A DNA stretch of 64,000 nucleotides from Clostridium swellfunianum (lineage in GTDB: Bacteria; Bacillota; Clostridia; Clostridiales; Clostridiaceae): positions 520,025-584,024 of the forward strand of contig NZ_JAMOFV010000006.1 in assembly GCF_023656515.1 (NCBI RefSeq), in the 5' to 3' direction. The notes under the pieces were generated by a model that saw nothing but the letters and a program-made list of their open reading frames with translations, did no database searches and was not told the DNA's origin. Below are positions 53,076 through 62,411 of the stretch, one piece after another; within the stretch, counting starts at the first letter, position 1, and every line of letters begins with the position of its first letter. Both the position numbers and the translations under genes were made by a program.

Positions 53076-53948
53076 TTATTGCTCTTTAACTAGTCGAGCT
53101 TGTACAACTAATCTGGCATCCTCAAACTCATAGCTGCAGGTTGATAAGGTTAAAATACTGTCATTTGCTGAAACTTGAACATTTGTGGAGTATATAGATT
53201 TGGATTTTATGCTCTTTAGAAAATTAGTATACTCCTTTGTGCTAGTAAAGTTTGGCTGTCTGTAATTGAAATCTGCAGGAGTTATGTATACGGAGAAGAT
53301 TTCCCAGGTTTCCTTTCTATACTTGGTATCAAGGTATATAAATTTATTATCACTCAAAAAATCCTTGCTTCTAAACTTGCTTAAGTCTTTAAACATAGTA
53401 CCATTCTTCATATGGTGACCATAAATAGTTAGATTCTTATCAGAAGTTTTTGCATCTTTTCCAAGCTTATTATTATAATCGAGAAATATAGCACCTGCGT
53501 CACTATATTTTTTTAAAGCGTCGTGGTTTAAATAAAATTCATTGTCTGAACCTTTTACAATAGGATAATCAATATTAGTGAGTGGAATATATATCCATGC
53601 AACTATATCCTTGTTTTTCTTCTGCAGATTTTCAAAGGTCTGCTGTCTCTGCTTTTTTTCTTGTTCTTCCTGAAACTGTTTTTTCTGCTGTGCATATATC
53701 TTTAATCTGGCTTGTTCTTTTAGATATTCTATAAAGTTATCTTCATTTAGTTCTTGGCCGATTTGCTCAGTGCTTGTGGATTCGCTATTATCAGCAGGCA
53801 AACTTGCCTGCTGATGTATGCTTTTAAGCTCCTCGTAGGCTGCTTTACTTTTGTAATTGGTGTATAAGTAACTTGAAATCTTATATGCAGAAAAAATAAA
53901 GATAGATAAGCATAAGGTTAAAGAAATTTTATGGAAATATTTATTCAT
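53076..53948 (-). CDS. srtB: Class B sortase
   Basis: A 290-residue transpeptidase: N-terminal membrane anchor, a Gln/Glu/Lys-rich coiled stretch (~75-110), then the catalytic domain. Catalytic His is in IYGHHMKNGTMFKDL, Cys in LTLSTCSYEF, and Arg in ARLVVQARL. Class B enzymes usually take NPxTx-type substrates. The protein at 55246 ends in NPSTG and the one at 46249 in LPQTG. The start overlaps the stop of the kinase gene upstream by eight bases. Confidence 0.92.
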   Translation of the reverse strand: MNKYFHKISLTLCLSIFIFSAYKISSYLYTNYKSKAAYEELKSIHQQASLPADNSESTSTEQIGQELNEDNFIEYLKEQARLKIYAQQKKQFQEEQEKKQRQQTFENLQKKNKDIVAWIYIPLTNIDYPIVKGSDNEFYLNHDALKKYSDAGAIFLDYNNKLGKDAKTSDKNLTIYGHHMKNGTMFKDLSKFRSKDFLSDNKFIYLDTKYRKETWEIFSVYITPADFNYRQPNFTSTKEYTNFLKSIKSKSIYSTNVQVSANDSILTLSTCSYEFEDARLVVQARLVKEQ

Positions 53949-54903
53949 ATTTCAATTCATACCTCTCAACCATCTCTTCAGTTATATTAATATTATTTAG
54001 TTTGAGAGCTTGCAGTGCAGCTCCAACAGCAGGATCTAATCGTTGAGCGATAACAGAGATTGAGCTGTTAATGGATTTCACCTTTTGTATAAAACTATTT
54101 CTGAAAACTCCGGGCGCATTGCCAAGACTGCCGATTATGGCCACTTGAGGATTTACAAAACTAACTCTTTTATAGATTGCTTCAATAAGTAGGGAAAGCT
54201 CGGAGGTTGCCTTTTCTACAATATTTATTGCATGAACATCTCCATTATTTGCATAGCTGGTGACAAATGGCGCTAAACTCGCTGTTGTTGTTCGATTATG
54301 CCAAAGTTCATCTATCTTGTCAAAAAGCTTAGACCTGTCCATGTCTATTTTTAAAGCATTATTTATTGCTGTGATAAAGGGGGTAACTTCAATACGCCCA
54401 TCTATAGCTCTGGCAAGATGCTTTAGACATTGTCTGCCTAAGTCGTAGGAACTACCTGAGTCTCCTTCTTTGTAACCAAATCCGCCTGCAAGCCATTCGT
54501 CTCCTTTTTCATTTCTGCCAAAGGCTACTGAGCCTGTACCTATAATTATGGCAATACCTTCTTTTGTAGCTAAGCCACCAGCTAAAGCAGTACGGGTATC
54601 GTTTTCTGAATGGATATAAGCTTCCTTGCTAAAAAAGTCCAATTTCTTAAGCTCTGCGCTTACATTTAAGCCATCCTGTTTGGTTACTATTCCACCAAGG
54701 CCTACATAAGCACCTTCAATTGTATATTCCTTAGTACCAAAGCTTTCTAGAATTGCTTGTTTAATATTTTTAATGGAAACCTCCAAAGAAACTGTATCTA
54801 TACTGGACGGACCAGAGTTGCCGATGCCTATTATTTTACCTTGCTCATCCATGAGACATGCTTTTGTTTTAGTACCACCGCCATCTATACCTACAACATA
54901 CAT
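53941..54903 (-). CDS. N-acetylglucosamine kinase (BadF/BadG family)
   Basis: A 320-residue ASKHA-fold kinase: phosphate-1 loop GIDGGGTKTKACL (~residue 5), IIIGTGSVAFGRN (~113) and GGFGYKEGDSGSSYDLGRQCL, the last typical of the GlcNAc kinase/BcrAD ATPase group. It phosphorylates GlcNAc or a related amino sugar taken up or salvaged from the wall. Operon with the sortase. AGGAGGAGT precedes the ATG. Substrate is inferred from the family. Confidence 0.85.
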   Translation of the reverse strand: MYVVGIDGGGTKTKACLMDEQGKIIGIGNSGPSSIDTVSLEVSIKNIKQAILESFGTKEYTIEGAYVGLGGIVTKQDGLNVSAELKKLDFFSKEAYIHSENDTRTALAGGLATKEGIAIIIGTGSVAFGRNEKGDEWLAGGFGYKEGDSGSSYDLGRQCLKHLARAIDGRIEVTPFITAINNALKIDMDRSKLFDKIDELWHNRTTTASLAPFVTSYANNGDVHAINIVEKATSELSLLIEAIYKRVSFVNPQVAIIGSLGNAPGVFRNSFIQKVKSINSSISVIAQRLDPAVGAALQALKLNNINITEEMVERYELKYE

Positions 54904-55245
54904 AAAAGTACTCCTCCTTTTGTAATCTAAACAAATTATAATATTGTAAGTTCATATAATCAAGCCAATGGCAATATAGGATAATTTTACGATAAAATAA
55001 ACTAATTTGCTCTAAACTATAAAAATATACTTGAGTAAAATGGCTATATATAAGGCTTTCTGAGGCGTTAATAAAATTAAACGAGATTCTAATGGCAAGA
55101 TAGGTTTATTTTACAACAATCAAATCTATATACTTGGACAAATATAGACACTATAATTTAGCTATAAAGAACTTGATCAAGTTTAAAAACACTAAATTAT
55201 GTTCACTTAAATTCATTAAAATTAAATAATATTAAGGAGTGTACT
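54904..55245. promoter_or_regulatory. Divergent intergenic region, kinase-sortase / lipoprotein
   Basis: 342 bases of AT-rich DNA that must hold both promoters. TTGATC with ATTATG 17 bases on (~55171-55199) is a weak candidate for the lipoprotein gene. No clear operator, hairpin or gene was found. Confidence 0.35.
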
Positions 55246-56070
55246 ATGAAAAAATTTAGTTTTGTAGCTATATTAATGCTTGTTCTGTTAACGTTTGCAG
55301 GATGTTGGAATGGCGAAGCAAAATCTAATGCCAGTATAACCTCTGAAAAAGGAAAGGGATCCAAAACTATAAGCTTTACTATTTTAAAGGATCATGTTAA
55401 AAAACCTGATGGAAACGGAACTGTAGAAGATAATTCAAAATACTTTCCTAAAGGAATAGGCGCAGTAACTACATGGTTAAAGAGTAACGTGCCTGCAGGA
55501 TTTGACATAACTTTTGCTGAGAAGGCTGACTATTATCTCTATACTCTTTCGTACAGCTTCAATGATATTGCAGATTATAATGCTAAGACAAAGGCACTTG
55601 CAGGAGCAAATTGGGCAAAGTATGCACTTCAGGATGCTACCTTAACTGCTTCAGAAAAAGATGGGGGTTATGAGGTAACCTTTAAGGAAAGTGGAAAAAC
55701 TACTGAAGCAAGCATTAAATGGGCATTAGATGGAATATTCAAAAATTCTCAAATCTTTGACCCAAGAGCTGGAAAACCAGATGCAGAGCCTGTTACTGAG
55801 GATACTATATTCAAGGTAATGTCAGAAACTGTTAAGGTTGGAGAAAAGGCAACTACTGTTCAATTAGATAAAAATTCTAATGTAACAGTTACAGCTACAG
55901 GTACTGTAAGCAAAACAGCAGCACAGACACCAACAGAAACACCTGGAAATGAAGAACCTGATTCAAGCAATCCTTCAACAGGAGACAATATTAATACATA
56001 TGTTATATTAACATTTTTATCTTTAGTTGGAATGACAGTTGTATTTACAAGAAAAAGAAGGCTTAACTAA
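55246..56070 (+). CDS. Lipoprotein with C-terminal NPSTG sortase-type tail (unknown family)
   Basis: A 274-residue protein. A lipobox (LLTFAGC, Cys20) indicates lipid anchoring at the N-terminus. After a ~180-residue alpha/beta domain (TISFTILKDH, AVTTWLKSNVPAGFDI, SYSFNDIADYNAKTK) and a Thr/Pro linker it ends in NPSTGDN, a hydrophobic helix and RKRRLN. The tail is a sortase-like signal, so both ends may be anchored. A paralogue begins at 63343. The two flank the sugar-utilisation genes, which hints at a role in glycan capture, but no function is known. Confidence 0.75.
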   Translation: MKKFSFVAILMLVLLTFAGCWNGEAKSNASITSEKGKGSKTISFTILKDHVKKPDGNGTVEDNSKYFPKGIGAVTTWLKSNVPAGFDITFAEKADYYLYTLSYSFNDIADYNAKTKALAGANWAKYALQDATLTASEKDGGYEVTFKESGKTTEASIKWALDGIFKNSQIFDPRAGKPDAEPVTEDTIFKVMSETVKVGEKATTVQLDKNSNVTVTATGTVSKTAAQTPTETPGNEEPDSSNPSTGDNINTYVILTFLSLVGMTVVFTRKRRLN

Positions 56071-56112
56071 GTCGACATAGACTTGATGAATCTTCTCTGA
56101 GATATATGGTTC

Positions 56113-56174
56113 AACTCTTCTCTTCAGATAATGAAATCTGTATAATACATAGATTTGTGCTGAAGAGAGGAGTT
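56113..56174. repeat. Imperfect hairpin between lipoprotein and DUF5005 genes
   Basis: Outer arms AACTCTTCTCTTCAG / CTGAAGAGAGGAGTT, inner arms AAATCT / AGATTT. TATAAT lies in the loop. No T-run. Could be a terminator-like stem or an operator over a promoter. Confidence 0.55.
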
Positions 56175-56231
56175 ACCTAAAGCGTAAGCATCGGAATTAC
56201 AAGGAAAACAGCTTGGAGGGACGTGGCAATA

Positions 56232-58139
56232 ATGCTAGAAGAAGTAATATTAGAAAAAGAAATCTTTATAGAATCAGAAATAAACATCCAACTTGAAAAA
56301 ATATATCCGGTTTCAAAAATAATCATTGAGGAAATTAATAGTGTTGAGTCCGAGGGTTTAAAGCTCTTAAATTCATATGAAGGTGAAATATGGGATAACA
56401 TAGACGCTATCGGTAAATTAGAAGATAACAGCTTTATTATAGATTTAAACAATAATACATTAAAAAACATAAAAGTAGTATTTAAAAATCCTTTAAACAG
56501 GGAGTTAAAAGTGAAGCTAGAAATAGGAGAAGGGTTTTACTGCGAGGAAGATAAGGAGTGGACTAACCTTTTTCATAGAAGGCATAAATGGGCAGGCTCC
56601 GATGGGATTTTTTCCGTAAACTTAACCGGAGGTGATAGCCCAGATTGTGATAATCCTAGAACCTTATTTGTTTTTGGAGACACTTTTGTAGGTTCTGTAG
56701 ATAAGTTAACGGGAGAGAGACTTAAGCCTCATCTGATGCTTAATAATTCATTTGCTGTCATGGAAGGAAAGGTTGCTGACAGAGAAAAGTTGGAATTTAT
56801 TATAAGGCAGGATGAAAAACTTAGCTATATATCTGCCATATCACCACAAACAGACAGTGCAAAAGTGGGAACTATGGGAAGCAATTTATGCTGCGAAAAT
56901 TTCGAGGAGAATTCTGAAGGCTGGTTATCAGAATATGAGCCTAAGGAATTATGGATAGTATTTGACTTTCATAAGGAGTATTCACTGAAGTATGTGGATA
57001 TATGGAATTATTATTTAAGAGATAGAGAAGAAATGTATGAAAACAGAGGTATGAGTAAGGTTAAGCTTTTCTACAGCAGTGACGGATATACTTGGGATGA
57101 ACTATGCAAGGATCACTGGATACCAGTAGATAAAGCTGATAGAACTGCTGATGGAGAAAACAGTACATCAATAAAGTTGGGCATAAAAGCAAGGTTTATC
57201 AAGCTTGAAGGAACTGCTGTAATAAGTGAAGGGAATTTTGGTGGCATAAATGGAGAAGAAGCATTATTTGGCCTCAGAAAGGTCAGGTTTGTAACAGAGC
57301 AGGATCAAAAGCTTTTAGATGTAAAAGTTAAGGTCTCTTCAGAGTATTATTCCAAGATGCAAAAAAGTTGGTATTGGATGCAGGATGGAGTTAGGATAGG
57401 AGAAAAGATTTACTATATGCCTCTTATAATTTCAGAAGATTTAACCGCGCCTGAAGGTATGCAATTTAAAGTTGATGGTATTGCTATGCTTAGTCTTACT
57501 TTAAAAGATAACAAACCTGATTTTGAAAGCGTTACTCAAAAGGATACCTTTCTCAATAAAAATGGACTAACCTTTGGAGCAGGCATTATGTCTAATACTC
57601 CAGAGTCTAATCCTCTAAGCGGAGATGGATATATATATATTTACGGATACAGGAGTGTAACTGAGGATACTTCAGTTTGTCGGGGGCTAATTGCAGCAAG
57701 AGTAGAACCTGATAAATTTGAAAACTTAAATGAATGGAGATTTTGGGATGGAACAGAGTGGAACTTCGATATAATGAAGTCCAGTGTCCTCTTAAAACAT
57801 ATATCCTGTGAAATGAGTGTTTCTCCAATATATGATGGAAGTCTGAAAGGGAAATATATTGCTGTATTTCAGTATGATGTGAACTCAAGATATGTTGCAT
57901 ACAGCATTGGGGATTCTCCTGTAGGTCCCTTTAGTGAACCAAGAAAGGTATATTGCTGCATAGAGCCTAAGACTAATGATAAGATTTACACCTATAATGC
58001 AAAGGCTCATCCACATTTGTCTGATAATAAGGGATTGCTTGTGACCTATAACGTAAACACCTATAGCAATGAGTTAAATGATAAGGATGGAGGCATATAC
58101 CGCCCAAGATGTCTGAGATTCAAGAGCACTTTGGACTAA
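56232..58139 (+). CDS. DUF5005-like protein with discoidin (F5/8 type C) module
   Basis: A 635-residue protein without signal peptide. The segment GSDGIFSVNLTGGDSPDCDNPRTLFVFGDTFVGSVD (residues ~122-160) and later WYWMQDG.. and HPHLS..GLLVTYNVN blades match DUF5005/DUF4185-type five-bladed propellers. A carbohydrate-binding discoidin-like stretch (~210-345: VDIWNYYLRD..KVKLFYSSDGYTWDELC) is inserted. It probably binds or cleaves a glycan; catalysis is unproven. GGAGGG precedes the ATG; a GTG at 56223 abuts it. The frame extends past the upstream part of the next gene's alternate start. Confidence 0.75.
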   Translation: MLEEVILEKEIFIESEINIQLEKIYPVSKIIIEEINSVESEGLKLLNSYEGEIWDNIDAIGKLEDNSFIIDLNNNTLKNIKVVFKNPLNRELKVKLEIGEGFYCEEDKEWTNLFHRRHKWAGSDGIFSVNLTGGDSPDCDNPRTLFVFGDTFVGSVDKLTGERLKPHLMLNNSFAVMEGKVADREKLEFIIRQDEKLSYISAISPQTDSAKVGTMGSNLCCENFEENSEGWLSEYEPKELWIVFDFHKEYSLKYVDIWNYYLRDREEMYENRGMSKVKLFYSSDGYTWDELCKDHWIPVDKADRTADGENSTSIKLGIKARFIKLEGTAVISEGNFGGINGEEALFGLRKVRFVTEQDQKLLDVKVKVSSEYYSKMQKSWYWMQDGVRIGEKIYYMPLIISEDLTAPEGMQFKVDGIAMLSLTLKDNKPDFESVTQKDTFLNKNGLTFGAGIMSNTPESNPLSGDGYIYIYGYRSVTEDTSVCRGLIAARVEPDKFENLNEWRFWDGTEWNFDIMKSSVLLKHISCEMSVSPIYDGSLKGKYIAVFQYDVNSRYVAYSIGDSPVGPFSEPRKVYCCIEPKTNDKIYTYNAKAHPHLSDNKGLLVTYNVNTYSNELNDKDGGIYRPRCLRFKSTLD

Positions 58140-58165
58140 AAACACAGCACGAAGGAGATGGAGGC

Positions 58166-59932
58166 ATGAAGTATATTCAACACGAGAGCAACTATGATAA
58201 ATACCCCGAAATTTCGATAAAAGGCTTCGATACCGAGGCATGGAGTGGCTACAACAGTATTCTCCAGGAAGTAAAGATCAGAATTGAAAAAAATAATAAA
58301 GCAAAAACTGTTGTGGCTATAGAATGTTATCCAGGAGTCAGATATGAAGAGCTTTATAAGGAGTTTATTTCGCATTTGGGGGCTAAACTTATAGTGAACT
58401 CTGATGAGGCTGCCTTATATGGGGATGAATTGACTTCTCTGATAGATAAAAACCTTACCGAAGACAGGGTATTTGGACTTATGTGCCACATGGATTTGAA
58501 GGAGTTATTTATTCAAGACAAGCTTGAAAACATTAAAAATAGGGTTGAGGAAGTACAAGAAGGGCTAGTAGTAGTTTACGGAGTAGGGGCTACGCTTGCA
58601 GTCGAAGGAGATATTCTGTTATACTGCGACCTAGCTCGATGGGAAATTCAGCAGAGGTACAGAAGCGGAGAAATAGGAAACTGGCGCTGTGATAATAATA
58701 AGGAAGATGTACTAAGAAAATATAAAAGAGGATTCTTCGTAGAGTGGAGATTAGCTGATAAAGTCAAAAAATCCTTATATGAGAAGATTGATTATTTGAT
58801 AGATACAAATCAAAAAAATGCTCCAAACATGATAACTGGAAGAGCGTTTTTAGAAGGCTTAAGGGGAGCTGCATTGAGGCCCTTCAGATTAGTTCCTTAC
58901 TTTGACCCCGGAGTATGGGGAGGGCAATGGATGAAGGAAGTGTGTAATTTAGACAAAGATAAAAGCAACTTTGCCTGGAGCTTTGACGGAGTCCCTGAAG
59001 AAAACAGCATCTACTTGAGGTATGGAAGCGTTAGGATTGAAGTGCCATCAATTAATTTGGTATTTTATCAGCCTACTGAACTTTTGGGAGATAAGGTACA
59101 TGCACGTTTCGGAACTGAATTTCCTATAAGATTTGACTTTCTGGATACCATAGGAGGACAAAACTTAAGTCTTCAAGTGCACCCATTGACAGAGTATATT
59201 CAGGAGAAATTCGGTATGAATTATACTCAGGATGAGAGTTATTATATTCTGGATACTGAAGGGGAAACCTGTGTATATCTAGGTACTAAAGAAGGAATCA
59301 ATAAAGAGGACATGATAAGTGATCTGCGCAGAGCAGAAGCTGGAGAGATTAGCTTCCCAGATGAAAAATATATTAATAAATTTCCAGCCCAAAAACATGA
59401 TCATTTTCTTATTCCAGCAGGCACGATACACTGCTCCGGTACAAATTCAATGGTGCTTGAGATAAGTGCCACTCCATATATATTTACCTTTAAGCTGTGG
59501 GATTGGGATAGAGTTGGCTTAGATGGACTGCCAAGACCAGTGCATATAGGTCATGGAGAAAAAGTTATACAATGGAACAGAGATACGCAGTGGGTAAAGA
59601 AAAATCTAATTAATAGAATAGAGAAAATAGATGAAGGAGACGGATGGTTAGAAGAGCGCACCGGGCTCCATGAGCGTGAATTTATTGAGACAAGAAGACA
59701 TTGGTTTAGCAAGAAAGTACTTAATAATACCAATGGAGGCGTAAATGTATTGAACTTAATTGAAGGTGAATGCGCCTTAGTTGAAAGTCCTTGCAATGTT
59801 TTTGAGCCTTTTGAGGTTCATTATGCAGAAACCTTTATAATACCTGCTTCAGTAGGTGAGTACACTATAAGACCTTATGGGAATAGTGAAGGCAAAACTA
59901 TAGCAACTATTAAAGCCTTTGTAAGAACTTAA
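58166..59932 (+). CDS. Class I mannose-6-phosphate isomerase-like protein with extra N-terminal domain
   Basis: 588 residues. The C-terminal part (~220-585) is a cupin-type class I phosphomannose isomerase: RPFRLVPYFDPGVWGG, the zinc site SLQVHPLTEY (QxH), KHDHFLIPAGTIHCSGTN (PAGTxH) and TPYIFTFKLWDWDR. It would convert mannose-6-P and fructose-6-P. The first ~210 residues (VVAIECYPGVRYEEL..GLVVVYGVGATLAVEG) resemble a P-loop-less kinase fold and are unusual. AAGGAG lies eight bases before this ATG; the frame is open upstream to 58109 but inside the previous gene. Confidence 0.83.
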   Translation: MKYIQHESNYDKYPEISIKGFDTEAWSGYNSILQEVKIRIEKNNKAKTVVAIECYPGVRYEELYKEFISHLGAKLIVNSDEAALYGDELTSLIDKNLTEDRVFGLMCHMDLKELFIQDKLENIKNRVEEVQEGLVVVYGVGATLAVEGDILLYCDLARWEIQQRYRSGEIGNWRCDNNKEDVLRKYKRGFFVEWRLADKVKKSLYEKIDYLIDTNQKNAPNMITGRAFLEGLRGAALRPFRLVPYFDPGVWGGQWMKEVCNLDKDKSNFAWSFDGVPEENSIYLRYGSVRIEVPSINLVFYQPTELLGDKVHARFGTEFPIRFDFLDTIGGQNLSLQVHPLTEYIQEKFGMNYTQDESYYILDTEGETCVYLGTKEGINKEDMISDLRRAEAGEISFPDEKYINKFPAQKHDHFLIPAGTIHCSGTNSMVLEISATPYIFTFKLWDWDRVGLDGLPRPVHIGHGEKVIQWNRDTQWVKKNLINRIEKIDEGDGWLEERTGLHEREFIETRRHWFSKKVLNNTNGGVNVLNLIEGECALVESPCNVFEPFEVHYAETFIIPASVGEYTIRPYGNSEGKTIATIKAFVRT

Positions 59933-59955
59933 TATAATTATAATATTTTGCGGGA

Positions 59956-60008
59956 CAAGATAGTTTAATAAAAAGTATATCAAATTGCTCGAAAATTATA
60001 CTATCTTG
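59956..60008. repeat. Inverted repeat before the ABC importer operon
   Basis: CAAGATAGT (59956-59964) and ACTATCTTG (60000-60008) around 35 bases. Possible regulator site or hairpin; promoter-like TATAAT sequences follow near 60040. The rest of the 238-base gap is AT-rich with no gene. Confidence 0.45.
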
Positions 60009-60170
60009 ACCTGAATACCTATAAAAGTAGAAATATATTATAATTTTGATATAATTATTATTACAAAAGTCGAAATATGACCGGTATAAATTAATATATC
60101 TTGTTGTATTTGAATTTAAGTTTAAACGCAATTAAATATAATGTAGAAACAAGTTAGGTGGGATCACAGG

Positions 60171-61067
60171 ATGTCGACTCAAGAAATTTATAAATCTGCA
60201 GAAAACAAAAGCATAAAGAAAAGTAAAGTAAAATTATTCAAGGTCAACGGTAAGAATGTGCTTTTACATTTAGTGCTTATAGCAATAGGTATTCTATTCT
60301 TCTTTCCATTCCTATGGATGTTGTCTACTGCGCTGAAGACACCGCAGGAGCTTATAGTAATGCCGCCAAAGCTGCTCCCAGAAACACCGCAGTGGTCTAA
60401 TTTTATTGACGCTGTGACAACGATTCCATTTATGTTGTATCTGAAAAACAGCCTTGTAGTAGCTATCTTAACAATTTTAGGTGCATTATTTTCTTCTACT
60501 ATAACGGCATACTCATTTGCAAAGCTTAAATGGCCGGGAAGAGAAATTTGGTTTACTTTAATGCTTGCTACCATGATGATTCCGATGCAGGTAATATTAA
60601 TACCAATGTTTATAATGTACTCCAAGTTCGGTTGGCTGGACAGCTATTTACCTCTTGTACTGCCTGCGTATTTTGGTGGAGGCCAAGCCTTTTATATTTT
60701 CCTTCTAAGGCAGTTCTTTAGAGGCGTACCAAATGAATTGACAGAGAGTGCTGTAGTAGATGGAGCAAACCACTTCCTTATTTTCCGAAAGATTATGCTG
60801 CCGCTATCAAAGCCTGCTGTGCTTACTGTTGGACTATTTACTTTTATGAGTGTATGGAATGATTTCTTTGGACCATTGATATTCATAAGCAGCCCGGAAA
60901 AATCAACCTTGGCTTTGGGGCTGAGAGCCTTCCAGTCACAATTTGGAGGTCAATATAATTTGATGCTGGCTGCATCAATAATTGTAATGACTCCTACCAT
61001 TATTATTTTCCTGCTTGCACAAAAACAGTTTATTGAAGGAATAAAATTTTCAGGAATTAAGGGATAA
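60171..61067 (+). CDS. Carbohydrate ABC transporter permease (MalG type)
   Basis: A 298-residue permease with six membrane helices. The EAA-type loop is ELTESAVVDGANHFLIFRKIMLPLSKPAVLT (~residue 190). It is the MalG-like half of a sugar importer. The ATP-binding subunit is not in the window; a shared MsmK-like ATPase is likely. First gene of the unit permease-binding protein-permease. Confidence 0.93.
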   Translation: MSTQEIYKSAENKSIKKSKVKLFKVNGKNVLLHLVLIAIGILFFFPFLWMLSTALKTPQELIVMPPKLLPETPQWSNFIDAVTTIPFMLYLKNSLVVAILTILGALFSSTITAYSFAKLKWPGREIWFTLMLATMMIPMQVILIPMFIMYSKFGWLDSYLPLVLPAYFGGGQAFYIFLLRQFFRGVPNELTESAVVDGANHFLIFRKIMLPLSKPAVLTVGLFTFMSVWNDFFGPLIFISSPEKSTLALGLRAFQSQFGGQYNLMLAASIIVMTPTIIIFLLAQKQFIEGIKFSGIKG

Positions 61068-61083
61068 AAAGGAGGAATAGGAT

Positions 61084-62394
61084 ATGAAAAAAATAGTTAG
61101 TATTGTTATGTCGGCATGCTTATTGACAACTTTAGCAGGCTGCGGAAATAAACCTGCAGCAACAAATAATGGGGAAAAGGTTACAATAACCTTTTGGGAT
61201 ACGATACCTGTTGGAGATCCAAACTATCCTAAGGTTTCAAATTTGGTGAAAGAGTTTAATGCAAGTCAGAATAAGGTAGAAGTAAAACATGTAGGTTACT
61301 CCTTTTGGGATTACTGGGATAAGCTAAACATTATAGTAGCAGCAAAGAACGGCAGTGCTCCGGATGTTGGACTTAATACACTTGATAACTCAGCTGGAAG
61401 AGCTGAATCAGGACTAATATATAACCTGTCACCGTTAATAAAGAGAGATAACTTAAATGTGGATGAATTTTATAAAAGTCAGGTAGACTTTGGAACCTAC
61501 AAAGGTGATATACATGCACTGCCTTTCACTGCTACTACAAGAATGCTTTATTACAATCTGGACTTGTTCCAGAAGGCAGGATTAACAGAGGCGGACGTAC
61601 CTAAGACTTGGGATGAATTATACAAAGTTGCTAAGAAGCTGGATAAGGCTGGTGCTAATGGAAACATAGAGGTTATGGGGTTTGATCCTACAGCTGGTGA
61701 TGCAACCTATCATAACTGGTTATGGGAAAATGGGCTGGATTTCTTTGATAAGGATTTGAATCCTGTTTTAGACGATGACAAACATGAAGCTGTATTAAGA
61801 TGGATGAGAGATTTTAACAAGAACTTTACTTCAAAGCAAAAACAGGGCTTTGCGGATGCGAACAAAATGGTTGGACTAGATGCCTTCACTGCAGGACGTA
61901 TGGCGATGTATATAGGAAGCGATGGACTTAATTATACTTTAAAGCAGAAAAAAGTTAGCTTTAAATACGGAGTTGCTACAATGCCTATACCTGAAGGGGG
62001 AACAAGAGTTAATTGGGGTTCAGGCTTCTCATTGGAGATGTTTAATAACGGTGATGAAAAGAAAAAAGAAGCTGCTTGGGAATTTTATAAGTTCTTAATG
62101 AAGGCGGAAACTCAGAAGAAATACTATGATATTTCAGGATGGCTTATGGCTAACAAAAAGGCCATGGAAGAACCTTCTAAGAGTGATCCTATTATTGCTA
62201 GGCTAGTTGAAGAACTTCAGTATGCAAAGGATAAGGTATATGTGAATTATGCACCAAGCTGGCACGCAAATGATTGGCAGCCATTCTACAAGCAGGCTTT
62301 AAATGAGGATAAGGATGAAGTAAGAAAGGCGCTTAAAGATGCGCAAGCCTACTACTTACAAAAGAGAGAGAACTATAAGACAACTCAGAAATAA
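61084..62394 (+). CDS. Sugar ABC transporter substrate-binding lipoprotein
   Basis: A 436-residue extracellular solute-binding protein (family 1). The lipobox is LTTLAGC (Cys20). The periplasmic-binding fold has ITFWDTIPVGD, LPFTATTRMLYYNLDLFQKAGL and AFTAGRMAMYIGSDG. It captures an oligosaccharide, probably mannose- or GlcNAc-containing, from the neighbours (inference). AAAGGAGG precedes the ATG, 16 bases after the permease gene. Confidence 0.95.
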   Translation: MKKIVSIVMSACLLTTLAGCGNKPAATNNGEKVTITFWDTIPVGDPNYPKVSNLVKEFNASQNKVEVKHVGYSFWDYWDKLNIIVAAKNGSAPDVGLNTLDNSAGRAESGLIYNLSPLIKRDNLNVDEFYKSQVDFGTYKGDIHALPFTATTRMLYYNLDLFQKAGLTEADVPKTWDELYKVAKKLDKAGANGNIEVMGFDPTAGDATYHNWLWENGLDFFDKDLNPVLDDDKHEAVLRWMRDFNKNFTSKQKQGFADANKMVGLDAFTAGRMAMYIGSDGLNYTLKQKKVSFKYGVATMPIPEGGTRVNWGSGFSLEMFNNGDEKKKEAAWEFYKFLMKAETQKKYYDISGWLMANKKAMEEPSKSDPIIARLVEELQYAKDKVYVNYAPSWHANDWQPFYKQALNEDKDEVRKALKDAQAYYLQKRENYKTTQK

Positions 62395-62411
62395 GACTTG
62401 GAGTGATAAAT

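Noticed and set aside
59910-60131. 73-codon minus-strand ORF before the ABC operon
   Set aside because: Low-complexity Tyr/Asn/Ile translation of AT-rich intergenic DNA; no ribosome-binding site.
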